This document shows, one piece after another, positions 34,203 through 46,119 of a stretch of 64,000 nucleotides of DNA. Position 1 is the stretch's first letter. Each line of letters begins with the position of its first letter. The notes beneath the pieces were generated by a model. The model searched no databases. It saw only the letters and a list, made by a program, of their open reading frames with translations, and was not told the DNA's origin. The position numbers and the translations under genes are program-made. This stretch comes from Lycium barbarum (taxonomy: Eukaryota; Streptophyta; Magnoliopsida; Solanales; Solanaceae): NCBI RefSeq assembly GCF_019175385.1, contig NC_083337.1, positions 23,258,385-23,322,384 of the forward strand, read 5' to 3'.

Positions 34203-35284
34203 GACCGAGGAAACTCATCAAGTCCTTTCGACTCTTTGGGGCAGGCAATTCTTGAATGGCTTTTATCTTCGAAGGGTCCAATTTTATACCCCTCCTGCTC
34301 ACGATAAAACCCAACAAATTCCCTGCAGAAACACCAAATGCACATTTTGCGGGGTTTAACTTCAGATTGTATCGTCTCAACCTATCGAAGAACTTCCTCA
34401 AATCCGTCAGGTGATCTGAGCTCTTCCGTGACTTGATGATGATATCATCCACATAGACTTCGATCTCGTTATGGATCATATCATGAAAAATAGTGGTCAT
34501 GGCTCTCATATAGGTAGCACCTGCGTTCTTAAGCCCAAAAGGCATCACCCGATAATAGTACACTCCCCAAGGTGTGATGAATGCTGTTTTCTCAGCATCT
34601 TCTTCATCCATTAGAATTTGATGATATCCTGCGTAGCAATCAACGAAGGACTGCAACTCATGCTTCACACAATTATCAATGAGTATGTGGATATTCGGGA
34701 GGGGAAAGTCATCTTTCGGACTAGCCTTATTGAGATCCCGATAATCTACGCATACTCTGACTTTGCCATCCTTCTTTGGTACGGGCACGATATTGGCTAG
34801 CCAAGTGGGGTACATTGTAGTTCGAATGACCTTTGCGTCAAATTGCTTGGAGATCTCTTCCTTGATTTTTAAACTCAAATCCGGTTTAATGTTTCTCTTC
34901 TTTTGTTTTACCGGAGGACAAGACGGATCGATAGGCAACTTATGCGAAACAATGTCAGTGCTTAAACCCGACATATCATCGTAAGACCAAGCGAACACAT
35001 CTATATATTCTTTCAAAAGGTTGATTAATTCTTCCCTTTATGACGGAGTCAAATGGACGCTGATTCTTATTTCCATCATGATTTTTGAATTTCCCAAATT
35101 TATAGTTTCTGTTTCATCCAAATTTGGCTTTGGCTTATTCTCGAAATATTCAAAATCCTTAGTTAACTCTTCAGGTTGCATATCCTCCTCATATTCTTCA
35201 GAGTCTTGCTCGGCATTTACTATGGGCTCACTTATTTCATTATGCGTCACATTCACAGTATCGACAGATTTATTAATTTGATTG

Positions 35285-35462
35285 CTGAAAAATGAAAAGA
35301 AAATTAATTAAACAAATACGGAAATATAAATAAAAGCATGGCTTGAATTTTGCATTTGAGCTTTCAAAAATTTGGAGGCAAAACAACAAAAGCATAAGCA
35401 CGATTCAGGCCTCAGTTTTGAATCGTGTTTGTTTCATTAAATATTGAATACAAATTGTCTAC
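35285..35462 (-). other. candidate Ogre intron between protease and RT
   Basis: On the minus strand, GT of TTG|GTAGAC (donor at 35462-35461) and TTTTCATTTTTCAG|CAATC (acceptor ending at 35285) enclose 178 nt of AT-rich sequence with a pyrimidine tract. Unspliced, the upstream frame stops at TAG inside the donor (35461-35459). Splicing would join the G-patch frame to the frame leading into RT without a shift. Ogre elements are known for a spliced intron at this position. Confidence 0.72.
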
Positions 35463-36346
35463 CAAGACTCCCGGAGAAACGGGGGCGGGGTACAAGTCCA
35501 ATTGTTCAAACGGTATCCAAGCTCAGCGTCCCAGATAGTCGGGCCTTCAGAGCATTCATCCGAAACCACGTTGCATTTAGCTTCCTCCTCGGTAATGAAT
35601 AAATTCTTAAAACTTTCCATGAGGCTGTCTTCGGGTTCTTCCTCTGATGCTTCTGCGGCGGATGCTTTAATAAATGACTGATTCAGGAGAGGAGCAGGTT
35701 TTGGCAAGGGATTGTCACTTCTTCTTTTGAGACTAGCCAGTGCAATCTCTTCAGGAGTGGGCTCGTATCCAAGACCGAAAGTATATTTCTGCCCAGGTAA
35801 CTGAATTGGTTCCACAATTCCATCCAAGTTCAACCCGAGGCCTCGACCGGGCCGGAAGCCATTCTTCAACATCTCCCATGCCACCATCATAAGCACCTGT
35901 GGCAATTTTACCCTTTCCGCTTGAGCAGCACACATAGTTTTGTTTGATATGGAAAACAGACCCATCTAGCTTTTCTACACTTTCAATAACAGGAACTGAG
36001 CTTTCAAGATAGATTGAATTGCTGCCTTCTCCGTGGATCACCACTTCTTGATGATTCCAAACAAACTTCAGACTTTGATGCAAGGTAGAGGGAACCGCGC
36101 CAGCCATGTGGATCCATGGCCTTCCTATCAGCAGATTGTAACTAGTAGATATATCCATTACTTGGAATTCCACCATGAACTCCACAGGCCCAATTTCCAA
36201 AGCTAGGTCAATCTCTCCCACAACACCTCTTTGGGCTCCGTCAAAACCTTTGACTCTCACCTGACTGTCGCGAAGTTTCACGACTTCAATCCCTAAGGCT
36301 CGTGGGTAGTGACAGGACATATATTCACAGCTGAACCTCCATCAAT
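35463..36346 (-). pseudogene. Ogre protease and G-patch region, frameshifted
   Basis: The retropepsin-type active site LIDGGSAVNICP lies at about 36346-36311, at the end of the gag frame. The protease body continues in another frame from about 36305 (RALGIEVVKLRDSQVRVKGF, then YNLLIGRPWIHMAGA). A G-patch-like stretch, GFRPGRGLGLNLDG, follows in a third frame at about 35875-35834, then an acidic tail to the intron donor. Protease would cleave the polyprotein; a G-patch downstream of protease is seen in Tat/Ogre-type elements. Frameshifts lie near 36305 and 35950. Confidence 0.82.
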
Positions 36347-39055
36347 CAACACCTTGGAAATAAATTTGTCCCTGTATCTGATGGTGATGTTCAATTCCTT
36401 GTTATGCCCCAAACCTTCAGGTGGCAATTCGTCATTATGAAAAGAAACCCTGTGGGCTTCAAGGATTTCCCCCACCATAGCTGACAGTTTCTCGCTGGAA
36501 GTCTCAGGCGGAACATAGGCTTCATTCAGTACTTTCGCTAAAGCGTTCCTATGAGCTTCAGAACTCATCAACAATGCCAATAAAGATATCTGAGCTGGCG
36601 TTTTCTTCAATTGTTCTACAACAGAATATTCTTTGGTTGGCATCTTTCGCCAGAATTCTTCAATCTCAGCCTCAGTTACAGCCTTCTTTTGGCCATTTTC
36701 TTTACTTGGCGCTCCTCGCGCTATCTCCTCAGGGGCGTAACACCGCCCAGATCTAGTCATTCCGGCCACAACAGTTTCCACGACCAATTTTCCCTTTGTT
36801 TTGCCTCTTTCGTCAGATTGATAATTCCAGGGCACTGCTTTGGTGCTGCAAGAAGGTGTTTGTGCAACTAAGGTCGTGATTCTAGGCCTTGGAGTGTTCA
36901 CTTCCACTTCAAATGGGGCCCTCATTTGGACCGTGATCACTGGAGCAACAAAAGCTGACGGTTCAACCTTCTCCTCTTTCTTAACCGGCACGATAGTCCC
37001 TTCCAAATTGCAATCCTCGTCAATGGTAATCATGTGTACACTCGCATTTCCATGATTGGGCAGTGGATTGTTGTTTATATTTGTGGGAGCTCCTTTGTGC
37101 TGGATGACCCCTTCTTTGATCAATGCTTCGATTTTGTCCTTGAGAGTAAGGCAATTCTCAATATCATGTCCAGTAACTCCTAAGTGATACGCACAACGTT
37201 TAGTCTCGTCATACCATCTAGGAAGGGGATTAGGAACTCTTCCCTGAATAGGTTTTAGTATCCCTGCGGCTCTCAATCTTTCATACAGCTGGGCTAAGGG
37301 TTCGGCCAATGGTGTGTAGGTTTTAGTTTGCCTTCTTTCAAAGTTAGGGCGAGGTCGGGGTGTATTTTGTGGGCGATTTGGTGATTGGTATTGGGGTTGC
37401 GGTGAGTAGGTTGGCTGGTATTGTGATGGGATTTGATGGGCGGGTGCTCGAGGTGAGTGATATGCTGGTTGAGTATGGTAAACGGGATGAGGAGTGGGTG
37501 GAGGTTGGTAATAAGGCTAAGGGGCTTGGCTGTAGTATGAAGGCTGGTATGAAGGGTATTGGTAGGTTAACATTAGGTTTGGTTTTCGTTCCTGGATGGT
37601 CGTAACCGCGGACACTCCGTCCCTCTTCTTCTTAGTTGAGTCTGCTTGGATCGCCTTACTTGTGTCTTGCAAAGCCGCAAGGTTTGTAACTCTTCCTGTC
37701 TTGATTCCCTCTTCTATGAAATCTCCCATTCTGATGACTTCGGAAAACTTCTGTCCGATGACGCTTATCAGTCTTTCATAGTATGTGGCGTCTTTCAAAG
37801 ACTGCACAAAAAGCGTTGTCATCTCACTCTCTGCCATTGGGGGCTGGACTTTTGCGGCTTCCGCTCTCCAGCGCATAGCATACTCTCGGAAAGTCTCTGT
37901 CGACTTCTTTTCTAACTTCATCAAGTAGAACCGGTCTGGGACAGTCTCGGTGTTGAACCTAAACCTGTCCATGAAATCTTTGGCCATTTCTCCCCAACTG
38001 TGCCATTTTTCCGGGTCTTGGCATGTATACCAATCCAGCGCTTCTCCCGTCAGACTCCTTATGAACAGTTTCATCCGAATGGCCTGATCTTTTCCCACTC
38101 CGATAAGCTTATCGCAGTACGATATTAAGTGAGCCCGAGGGTTTCCCTTCCCATCAAACATGTCAAACTTCGGTACTTTATATCCAACAGGTAACTCGAT
38201 GTCAGGATGAATGCACAGATCTTCATACTCAAGTCCTTCACATCCTTTGTTGGTTAGGATATTTCTAACTGCTTTTCTCAGACTGCGAAGATCTTTTGCT
38301 ACATTCTCGTCCGCTCTTGCCCTGGCTTCCCTTTCTATCTCCTCATAAGAGTCAACCTCTGGATGCTGCACAGCCTGTAACTGGGTAGTGAAAGGTGGAG
38401 CTTCTGCTACATATACCGGCGGCACATACTGCGTATTATGGTTAGCGGTGTGCGCCAATGTTATGTGTTGAATCGCTTGGTAATTTTGGGTAAGTGGGTT
38501 AGTTTGGGTAACTACAGGTTGAGGAATGTAGGGAGTGGTGAAGGGTGGCAGATTGGTTTGTTAGAAGCTAATTTGCTGGGGGTTGGCTTGTTGCGGGTCA
38601 TTTGATTGCGGGATAGTTTGTTTTATGTTGGTTTGTTACGGGGCGGTTTGTGGCGGGATGGTTTGTTGTGGGTGGATTGGTGGTGGAATGGCTTGTTGTG
38701 GATTTGATTGTTGTGAGATGGTTTGTTGCTGGCTAGTTTGTTGTGAATCGGTAGTATTTGGATGGCATGCGTAAAGTGGAGGGTTTGAGGGAGAAGGCTG
38801 GTAAGCGGGCGAGTCAACAGGTGAAAAGGATGGTGGAATTGCCGCATTTGTTCTTTGTTCGTGGTGAGGAGTATTGAGGGTGATGGATAGATTGGTAAAA
38901 TTTCGCAGTCGCTCGATTACAGTTTGCATATTGGCTATTTGCTGCATCAGTTGGGCGATGAGTTCGTCGTTCCCCCCTCCCGAAGCTTCGGGTTCGCCTC
39001 TTGGAACGGTGACAAGTCCCAAGCCAGTCTGTTCGGATGCCCCTGAATCATTCAT
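36347..39055 (-). pseudogene. Ogre gag, broken
   Basis: Structural protein that packages the RNA. It may start at MNDSGASEQTG (39055), followed by a predicted helix (ELIAQLMQQIANMQTVIERL) and a Pro/Gln-rich linker with in-frame stops at 38636 and just downstream. The retrotransposon gag domain is at 38350-37750 (EALDWYTCQDPEKWHSWGEM, FREYAMRWRAEAAKV). A frame break at 37517 precedes a Pro/Tyr/Gln-rich linker. A compact zinc-knuckle-like CAYHLGVTGHDIENC lies at 37195-37151. Upstream hydrophobic codons (39334-39120) are open by chance and are probably not gag. Confidence 0.88.
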
Positions 39056-39503
39056 ATCGCTGAATGCTCGTGTTTTTGATCTTGTAAAGTACGGGTGATT
39101 TGCCAGCTTGCGGTCAACGCGAATCAACCGTTGGGGGAATAATAAAAAGTAAAATAAAACCTTCAAAAATGAAGAAAACTGCGTTAGTACGGTGCGAATG
39201 ATTGCTGCTTGAAATAATGTGAACATTGAGCAAATAACGTTGAAAGAAACACATATTGCATAGCAAACAAAACACATATTGCATAGCAAACAAATCACAT
39301 AATAAAAGAAAATACAGCGCGACCTATTATGCAAAGGACCTCTTTTGTGCCAGAGGTAGGCCTAACGCGGATTTGAAGGATAAAATATGCAATTATATGT
39401 CATCCCAATGTGCTATTAATTGAAGGCCCCATACAATGTTTAGAATTTAAAATCCCAATGTAAAAGAAATTATTACAATTACTACTTGACTTTCCCATGC
39501 TAA

Positions 39504-40757
39504 TTAAAATGAGGAAGGCCTTTCGTTGCTCTTGAGCCACTCTAGATAGTTATCCTCGCATCCAGCTTGGTATCTATTTGGCTCGATTGAATCTGCTTTC
39601 ATAGTTTCCCTCGATTTCCACATGTTGATAACCTCTTTTGCAAAAGGAATTTTTCCCACCTTGTAGTCGGCTTGATAATGATCCATGTCTACCACTAAAG
39701 GTATGTTTTGCTTTTTTCCAGATTGCCTTAAAATTCTCAGTGGGGTGTAAGGTTGCAAGCCCCGAAGTCCTATCAAAACTAAAAATGGCACGATCTTCGT
39801 ACGAAACACCAAACCCTCGAATGGAAACCAACTGAACATCCATTGAATTGAATCATCGTTCAATTGGCTGAGAAGTCTTACCCACCCTTCTACACAATTT
39901 GGCTTTTCGAATGTTCTATTAGTCACAATTGCGCCTGGAACATGTCCCAGAATGTGATTTTCACTCGTCGGCTTTCGAAGTGCTAGACTTCTGTCAACCT
40001 TTTGAAGATGTTCCATCAACCAAATCTGTAAAAGCAAGTTGCATCCCTCAAAATGCTTGTAGCCGTGCTTGCAACGTCCTAATGCTCGGTAGATATCTGC
40101 CACGACCATAGGGACCACTGTGTAGTATTTCCCTTCAATGCAACTAAATAGAGCTTCAGTTACAGTAATGAGTCGGGTGTGAATATCTCTTGTTGTTCCT
40201 TTAGGGAATACCATAGTGCCCAAAAAACATACTACGAAGGCAAAGCATCATTTTTGTTCCCAAGAGTCATGCGAGAAGAATTCATCTTGATGATGGGTGA
40301 AACTTCGTTGATAGCCAAATCTATGATACAAATAATCAAACGGTATTGTAGACCCTTGTAAGCATTCTACGCCTTTACCCTTCCTAAATCCGAAAGTGTC
40401 AACAAATTCTTTTGGTGAAGGCTCTTTTGGAATAATCATGCTACAATTTTGCCATTTTTTCTTCTTACGTAACAAAGCAACATTTTCTACATAGCCCCCT
40501 ATTTCTTCTAACAATGGAGTCATTTCATTATTGCCAAACCTAAACACGGCCCTTTTCGCGTCCCAAAACACAGTTGCTGCCTCAATGATGTCTCTACACG
40601 GTTGGATATCCATCAAAGACGGTAAATGCCCCCAACGCTCCACGTACTACCCGCTGTCCGTAGTCACCCAATTCGATCCACTATGCTTTTAGTTGAGGAG
40701 GAACGCTCAAAACCATGCTAAACCTCGGGTAAATGTTGTGTTGACTCATGGCTACCT
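39504..40757 (-). pseudogene. Ogre ORF1 (DUF7745 / plant-mobile-domain-like), broken
   Basis: An extra ORF upstream of gag, characteristic of Ogre elements, function unknown. It may begin MSQHNIYPRFSM at 40750. Readable blocks are ERWGHLPSLMDIQPCRDI (40640-40587), VFRFGNNEMTPLLEEIGGYV, and in the same frame after one TGA (40250-40248) VFPKGTTRDIHTRLITVTEA and GRCKHGYKHFEGCNLLLQIW. It ends at 39504. There is a stop near 40690 and a frameshift near 40645. Similarity to plant mobile domain/DUF7745 proteins is from family memory. Confidence 0.72.
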
Positions 40758-41353
40758 GCGTTCACAAATGGTTAGTTCTACCTAAATAGCACACGGTCCA
40801 CATAACACACATGTTTATCCTTCAAATCAATACACATAATGTGATGACCGTCGCTTGGGGTCATAGACCCACTCGGACATTTGGACAAGGCTGACTAATG
40901 GACTTAATACACCTTGATTATTAAGCCTCCTAGGTTCGTGCATGTCCTTAAAAGGGTTTTGGTTTAGCTCTATCTTAGGCTGACTAGGAGTTGGCTTCCT
41001 CTGACGCAAGGTTCCCCCCAAGCAGACAACTTGGGGGTGGAAAGTCCGTGACCGTCGACTGCACCGCCGACCGACTAAATCCACAAGATCGATCCAACTA
41101 AAGGGTAATTTAGTAGTGCACGGCCGCGAACCGCGAAACCGCTTTAAGTGTGTGAATTTGTGTGAATTTTCCAGGAATGGAGGAAATATGAACGGAATGC
41201 CAGTTTAAGGAAAGCAGTAACATAGAAAATTTGTCATAATAAAACAACCATTTAAAAGCACGTAAGAAAACAGTAAAGTAAAATAAAGGCAAAACACCCA
41301 AAGCATCCAATTAATTAATTATTTACCTAAGTTGTTATGGTTAAGAACCTAAG
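40758..41353 (-). other. Ogre 5' untranslated leader
   Basis: Between PBS and ORF1. Noncoding, with a short GC-rich part at 41000-41100. It probably holds packaging signals, though none can be recognised. Confidence 0.45.
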
Positions 41354-41371
41354 TCCCCAGCGGAGTCGCCA
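41354..41371 (-). promoter_or_regulatory. Ogre primer-binding site
   Basis: On the minus strand TGGCGACTCCGCTGGGGA begins 3 nt after the LTR end (41375). It opens with the TGG that pairs with a tRNA CCA end. Ogre elements use tRNA-Arg by published convention; I could not align a tRNA here. Confidence 0.75.
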
Positions 41372-44300
41372 AGCTGTTATACCCCATTTAAACCGGGTTG
41401 AAATTAGAGTACAACATATTAGAGATTCCTATTGGTTTATTTTAAGGAGTCGCCGCCTAATTGATTTTAAGGTGAATTAGGGCACCTAATTTATTAACTA
41501 AGGCAAAGCTAACAAAACATCCGTTAATGGTCTGCTTTATTTTCAATTCTAGGTAAGGGTTCTAATTATCCTAAAGGGAAGGGGTTAGACATCCTCTAGG
41601 ATCTATTAACTACGGTTTACCGGTCAAACTTAGGTTAATTAATCAAGGTTAAATATAGTGTTTAAATTTTAAGAAAATAGCTTGTACATATTACTAAGGT
41701 TTCAAAGGAAAATGAGATAATGCTATTTAAAATAATACTTATAAATATTGCTAAAGCTTTAAATGAAAATATAATAATGCTATTAAAAATAGACTTATAA
41801 ATATTGCTAGGACTTTAAATAAAAATGCTATTTAAAATAAGACTTGCAGAAACTATATACTAATTTGCATATAAGTAAAGAAAATGCAGGCTGGTGCAGC
41901 GTTTTTTATAAATCATATGGTTAGTTCTCATTAACTACGCCTAGCTAAAATTATGCGTGATTGATTCAAACTTGAAGGGTTATTTATAAAATATGCTTGA
42001 ATTTGTATTTGCGTATTAGTGACGTTCGAAACTTCTAAGATAATAAGAATATGATTCCCTTAACTCAAACTATGCTATTTTAAAAAAAATCAATTATTCT
42101 AATGAAAGATGAATGTTATAAGCATTATAAATAATTTTAACGTAAAATAAAACAAGGATGAAACCGATGGAATTAATTATTGGTTTACTACCCATTACTA
42201 AGACTAAACCCCACTAATTTCACTAAAGTTCATCTAAATTAAGAAAACAAAACAAAGTAACGGGTTAGTCAAATAAATTAAATGCATAAAAACAAAATAG
42301 AGGCTGAAATAAAATTAAATGGGCTGAGCCCACGTTTGAAGGACTGCTGCTGCTGCTGTTGGTGGGAGTGGGCTCAGCCCACGTTTTTTTTTAAAATGCT
42401 GCGGATCTGCCTGCTATTGGGCTTCGGCCCAATAAATTCTGTTTTCTATTTTCTGCTGCGGACAGGATTGATAGGAAATGACTCGGAAAGATTTCGTTGG
42501 GCTTTTAACCCAACTCCGAATGCGGGAGAAGAACGAGTCCCTCAGACTCGTATGCGATGGTCATGCATAAAATGAAAGAAAAAAGAAAATTAGTATCTAA
42601 TCAATGAATAAAGCTAAATATGTAACATATAAATCCAAGCAAACTAACTAAAGGTCTTCACGTCTTATGACATACCCGAAATGAGGAGAATTTGACACTG
42701 CTTAGTCATGGGACTCTTAAACAGGGAAAAACAGTGATACCAAGCACCCACATTAAACACGCTAAACTTAGTCAACAAAAGAAAGGAATTGGACAGGAAC
42801 ATTAGAAGAAGCAAGCAAATAGCCTTTTCAACTTACTAAATTAAGCTAATTACAATTTTAATTCAATAGGCACAGTTCAGGTTTGGATAAGCTCGAAAAT
42901 ATAAATGCAAGTTACTATCAGGGTTTAACAACAGTGGCATACAAACTGTACTCAAACACTCTAAGATAAAGATCGTTTTTAGGTTACTGATTATATTAAT
43001 ACAGGGTCAGTCCCATATGATAATAAGGATATCAAAACATACAGTGGCACTTTGACTCAAGAGTGCAGCATCTGCTTACCCTAAGCAGGCAGCAATGACC
43101 TCTCGTAATGATAACCACAAACCAAGAAGAAGAGAAACAGCAGCAGATTCTCAGAGAAAACAACAACAAACAGTAGCCTCCACTCAAAGGTGCATTGGCA
43201 TTTACATGCCTTATCTGTTTCTCAGAGAACTATGGCAGCAGCATCCAGCTTAATTTATGAAAAATCCTTTTAAAATACTGAAGATGACATTTTCACTGGT
43301 TTCAATTAGAGATTATCAAGGCACTCATAGCAGTCAATATGGTTTCAAGTGTTTGGGGAATATATGTCTCCTGTCATTTTAAAACTATAACTATCAGAAC
43401 TAATGAAATTTCTACTGAGCTCATCTTAATGGTGTTTCATTTTTGGAGAGAATGACAAATCACTTTTTGGAAAGGTCAATAGTATGTGTAATCTAATATA
43501 GATGATCAACATATATTCCAACTCATTATTAACACTGCTATTTTAAGACTCTTCATTCAATTCCAAAACCATTTTTAGAACCTTTAAAAGAGATGATACC
43601 AAAATACTTGGGGGAACCACATTTGTTTAAAGCATTTTTTTTTGTTACTCATTCTCAGGCCAATTCAAAGAGAAGCAAACTAATAAAGGGAAAGAAAGCA
43701 AACAATGCTCCGGTCAAGAAGTAAATCAGTTCAATGATCGATGAGTTTGACAAGAAAACAATTCCTTAAAGGCTTAAGCCTGATTCATATTATCAGTTAT
43801 CAGCAAACTTTATCTTAGCCCAAAAGGAAAGCAACAAGGTTATGGAAAGCAATCTATTTAAGTTGGAAACAATACTCAAACAGACTCTAAAAAAAGACTT
43901 ATTGATTGAAACAGAACAAGACCAAGGATTAAACTAATAACAAACATTCAGCCCTACAAATTTGAGTTACAACAACAGGTCAAACTAGCCCCTGGATTAA
44001 GCATATTGAAACACCCTTTAAATAAAGCCAATTAAATTCTCATTCATTCAAAGAAAATAATATTTGGTCTTCAAGTTTGAGACAATGCTAAGGAATATCC
44101 ATCCAAACAAATTTTCCTTATTATCAGCTATCCAAACAGTAGTAGTTTACCATAATAACATGATTAGTTGGTTTAATAAAGAGCTTCCTTTAACTAGCAA
44201 GAATGGACTGATTTACACATATAGCCATAATTATGAAGCAGAAACTCAGATTAAACTAGAAAATACAACAAGGCTAAAGCAAATTCAAGCTAGTCTAAAC

Positions 44301-45152
44301 TTTTATCAAGAACACTAGCCATGAACCAACTAGATAGTATGCAAATAAGCTACACAAATAAAATTAAGCCAAAGATAAACAGACATAAACACTGGGAGCA
44401 TCAACATAAGCTAACTAGAAAATATTGAGATAAGAAACCAACACAGATCCACATGTCTAAAATAGGATTGAAACATGGATAAGTATGTCTAAACTAGTGA
44501 CTAATGGACAATAGTTAAACGACTACCAACACATAAGAACCTAAACCAGTCTGAAACAAAGAAGGTAATGGTCACACAGAGCCTCAAAAATGCTAACCAC
44601 ATGCTAGTATTATTCAAACGACATAACGAGGACCAAACTATCCACTAAAGAGTAAAACATACTAAACTTAAACTAAACAAGAACTAAACCAAATTAACCT
44701 AAGCAGAACGGGGATTACATCTATCAACATTATAACACTGCCTAACTAACAAGCGTGTGAAGCATATAAAAACACATAACACAAAGCAGAAAGTGCTCAA
44801 TTAATGGATAAATAAATAAAAGGGATGTTGACTGACCTTCTTCGGGTGCATTGAAGTGGGTACTGAGTCTCGATTTACGCTCGAACACTATCAAAATCTG
44901 AACTTGAATTCACCCAGACCCGAAAATAGTAATAAAGGCTAAAAGTAAACACAAGTGATTTTGTATTTTTTTTTCAAACGAATCTCCAGAAAATGTTAAC
45001 AACTGATGAAGATTCTTAATTTCTAGGGCAATCTTGGGCGGTTAAGAGAACTCTGTATCTTTAGAGTTTCAATGGCAGCTCCAAGAGTTTAAATATTCTA
45101 AGGGGATTTCTACGACAAAAAAAAAAAGCTCCCCTCAGTGGATTCTGAAGCT

Positions 45153-45163
45153 CCTATTTATAG
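45153..45163 (-). promoter_or_regulatory. TATA box of the Ogre 5' LTR
   Basis: CTATAAATAGG on the minus strand; the copy that would drive the genomic RNA. Confidence 0.6.
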
Positions 45164-45879
45164 GCGATTTCTAGGGTTTGCTTGGATTTCCCACTCTAAA
45201 AATTGGGCGGGATTTTGAATTAACTAAGTTTTCAAAAATGAGTAAAAAAATGGATCCGTTGGAATCTCAACAGATCTTCACGTGGAGGCGGCAGAGGCGT
45301 GGGGAACAGAGGGGGAGAAGAGACAGAGGCGTGGGGGACAGAGGGAGGTGGAAGAGAGAGGAGGAGCGTGGAAGAGAGGGAGAACAGAGAGAGGAAGAGA
45401 GAGAATGAACGGGGGAAGGGGGTGGCGCTGATAAAAATGAAAGAACCCTAGGGTTCTTTTGTTCAACTGACCCGGGTCGGGTCATTGGGCTGGACCGGGT
45501 CAGTTCAAATAGTGTGTTGGGTTGGGGTCGATGAAATGTGGGCTGGGCATTAAAATGGGCTGATGAATAAAATGTAGGCTGAGTAGTGAATTAAATGTGG
45601 GCTGGTCTCACGAATTAAGCCTTAGCCCAAATAGTTTTTAGGATTTAATTATGGACCGAATTAATACGGACTAAATATTACTTAATAAAATATGTAATTA
45701 TTAGTGCTCAGATAATTATATGACATTGCAATAGTCGTGCAAAATATATTAAAAAAAAAAAAGTTCAACAGTAAATGAAAGATATATTTTTTTTTAACGG
45801 TGCGAAAATAAATGCGATGCGCGTGCATATGGTGGTAAAAAGCAATGCTGAACAATTATAATGCAAATTATGATAATAC

Positions 45880-45885
<6 letters not shown>

Positions 45886-45952
<67 letters not shown>
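45886..45952. repeat. (AAT)n microsatellite in the Ogre 5' LTR
   Basis: About 22 pure AAT units. The sister array in the 3' LTR is shorter and interrupted, showing separate slippage since insertion. Confidence 0.95.
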
Positions 45953-45955
<3 letters not shown>

Positions 45956-46119
45956 GATAATAACAGCTAGTGACTGTAACAGAATAATGGAACACCGGTA
46001 TCAATAAAAGCTAATAATTATAGTAAAATATAATAATAATTATCCCTTAAGTTGCCAAGAATATTAGAAGTGTAAATAGAAGTTTCGGAGGAAAGGCGGG
46101 ACAAAATTGGGTGTCAACA

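Larger units (their letters stand above)
30256..35284 (-). pseudogene. Ogre pol: RT, RNase H and integrase, broken
   Basis: Minus strand. An acidic linker (35256-35041) leads to RT (35016-34203) with LANIVPVPKKDGKVRVCVDY, YHQILMDEEDAEKTAF and the catalytic YVDD. The connection domain is cut by the insert at 32623-34074. RNase H follows (32547-31742) with FDGAAN, NNMAEYEA and VIGDSDLLVHQVQGE. Integrase has the HHCC region (31728-31195), the core with TDNGAN and the NGAVEAANKNI Glu, and ends near 30256. In-frame stops lie at 35038, 31741, 31195, 31015 and 30370. Judged against family expectation, most are G-to-A or C-to-T changes of Trp, Gln or Arg codons. RNase H and integrase would replicate and insert the element; none can be made as one protein here. 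Confidence 0.92.
20244..46119 (-). mobile_element. Ogre/Tat-lineage Ty3 LTR retrotransposon, 25.9 kb
   Basis: Complete minus-strand element. TSD GTTCC at 20239-20243 and 46120-46124; LTRs start TGTTGACACCC and end GGGGTATAACA on the minus strand. From 5' to 3': LTR (46119-41375), PBS (41371-41354), ORF1 (about 40757-39504), gag (about 39055-36350), protease and G-patch (36346-35463), a candidate intron (35462-35285), RT-RNase H-integrase (35284-30256), a long 3' region with minisatellite (30250-27331), PPT and 3' LTR (27312-20244). Very large size, an ORF before gag, an intron before RT and tandem repeats after pol are all Ogre traits. At least five in-frame stops in pol plus an insertion make it non-autonomous, although the LTRs differ by only about 2-3 % in the first 300 bp by eye. 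Confidence 0.93.
41375..46119 (-). repeat. Ogre 5' LTR, 4745 bp
   Basis: TGTTATACCCC at 41375 to GTGTCAACA at 46119 on the plus strand, inverted TGTTGACACC...GGTATAACA. It carries a TATA box at 45153-45163 (minus strand), a GA-rich tract at 45286-45428 and an (AAT)n array. It has a single copy of the segment duplicated in the other LTR. Transcription would start near 45120, giving a U3 of about 1 kb and a long R-U5 of about 3.7 kb. Confidence 0.93.

Noticed and set aside
39120..39334. Hydrophobic Cys-rich extension upstream of Ogre gag
   Set aside because: Open frame in the noncoding gap between ORF1 and gag; gag similarity begins later.
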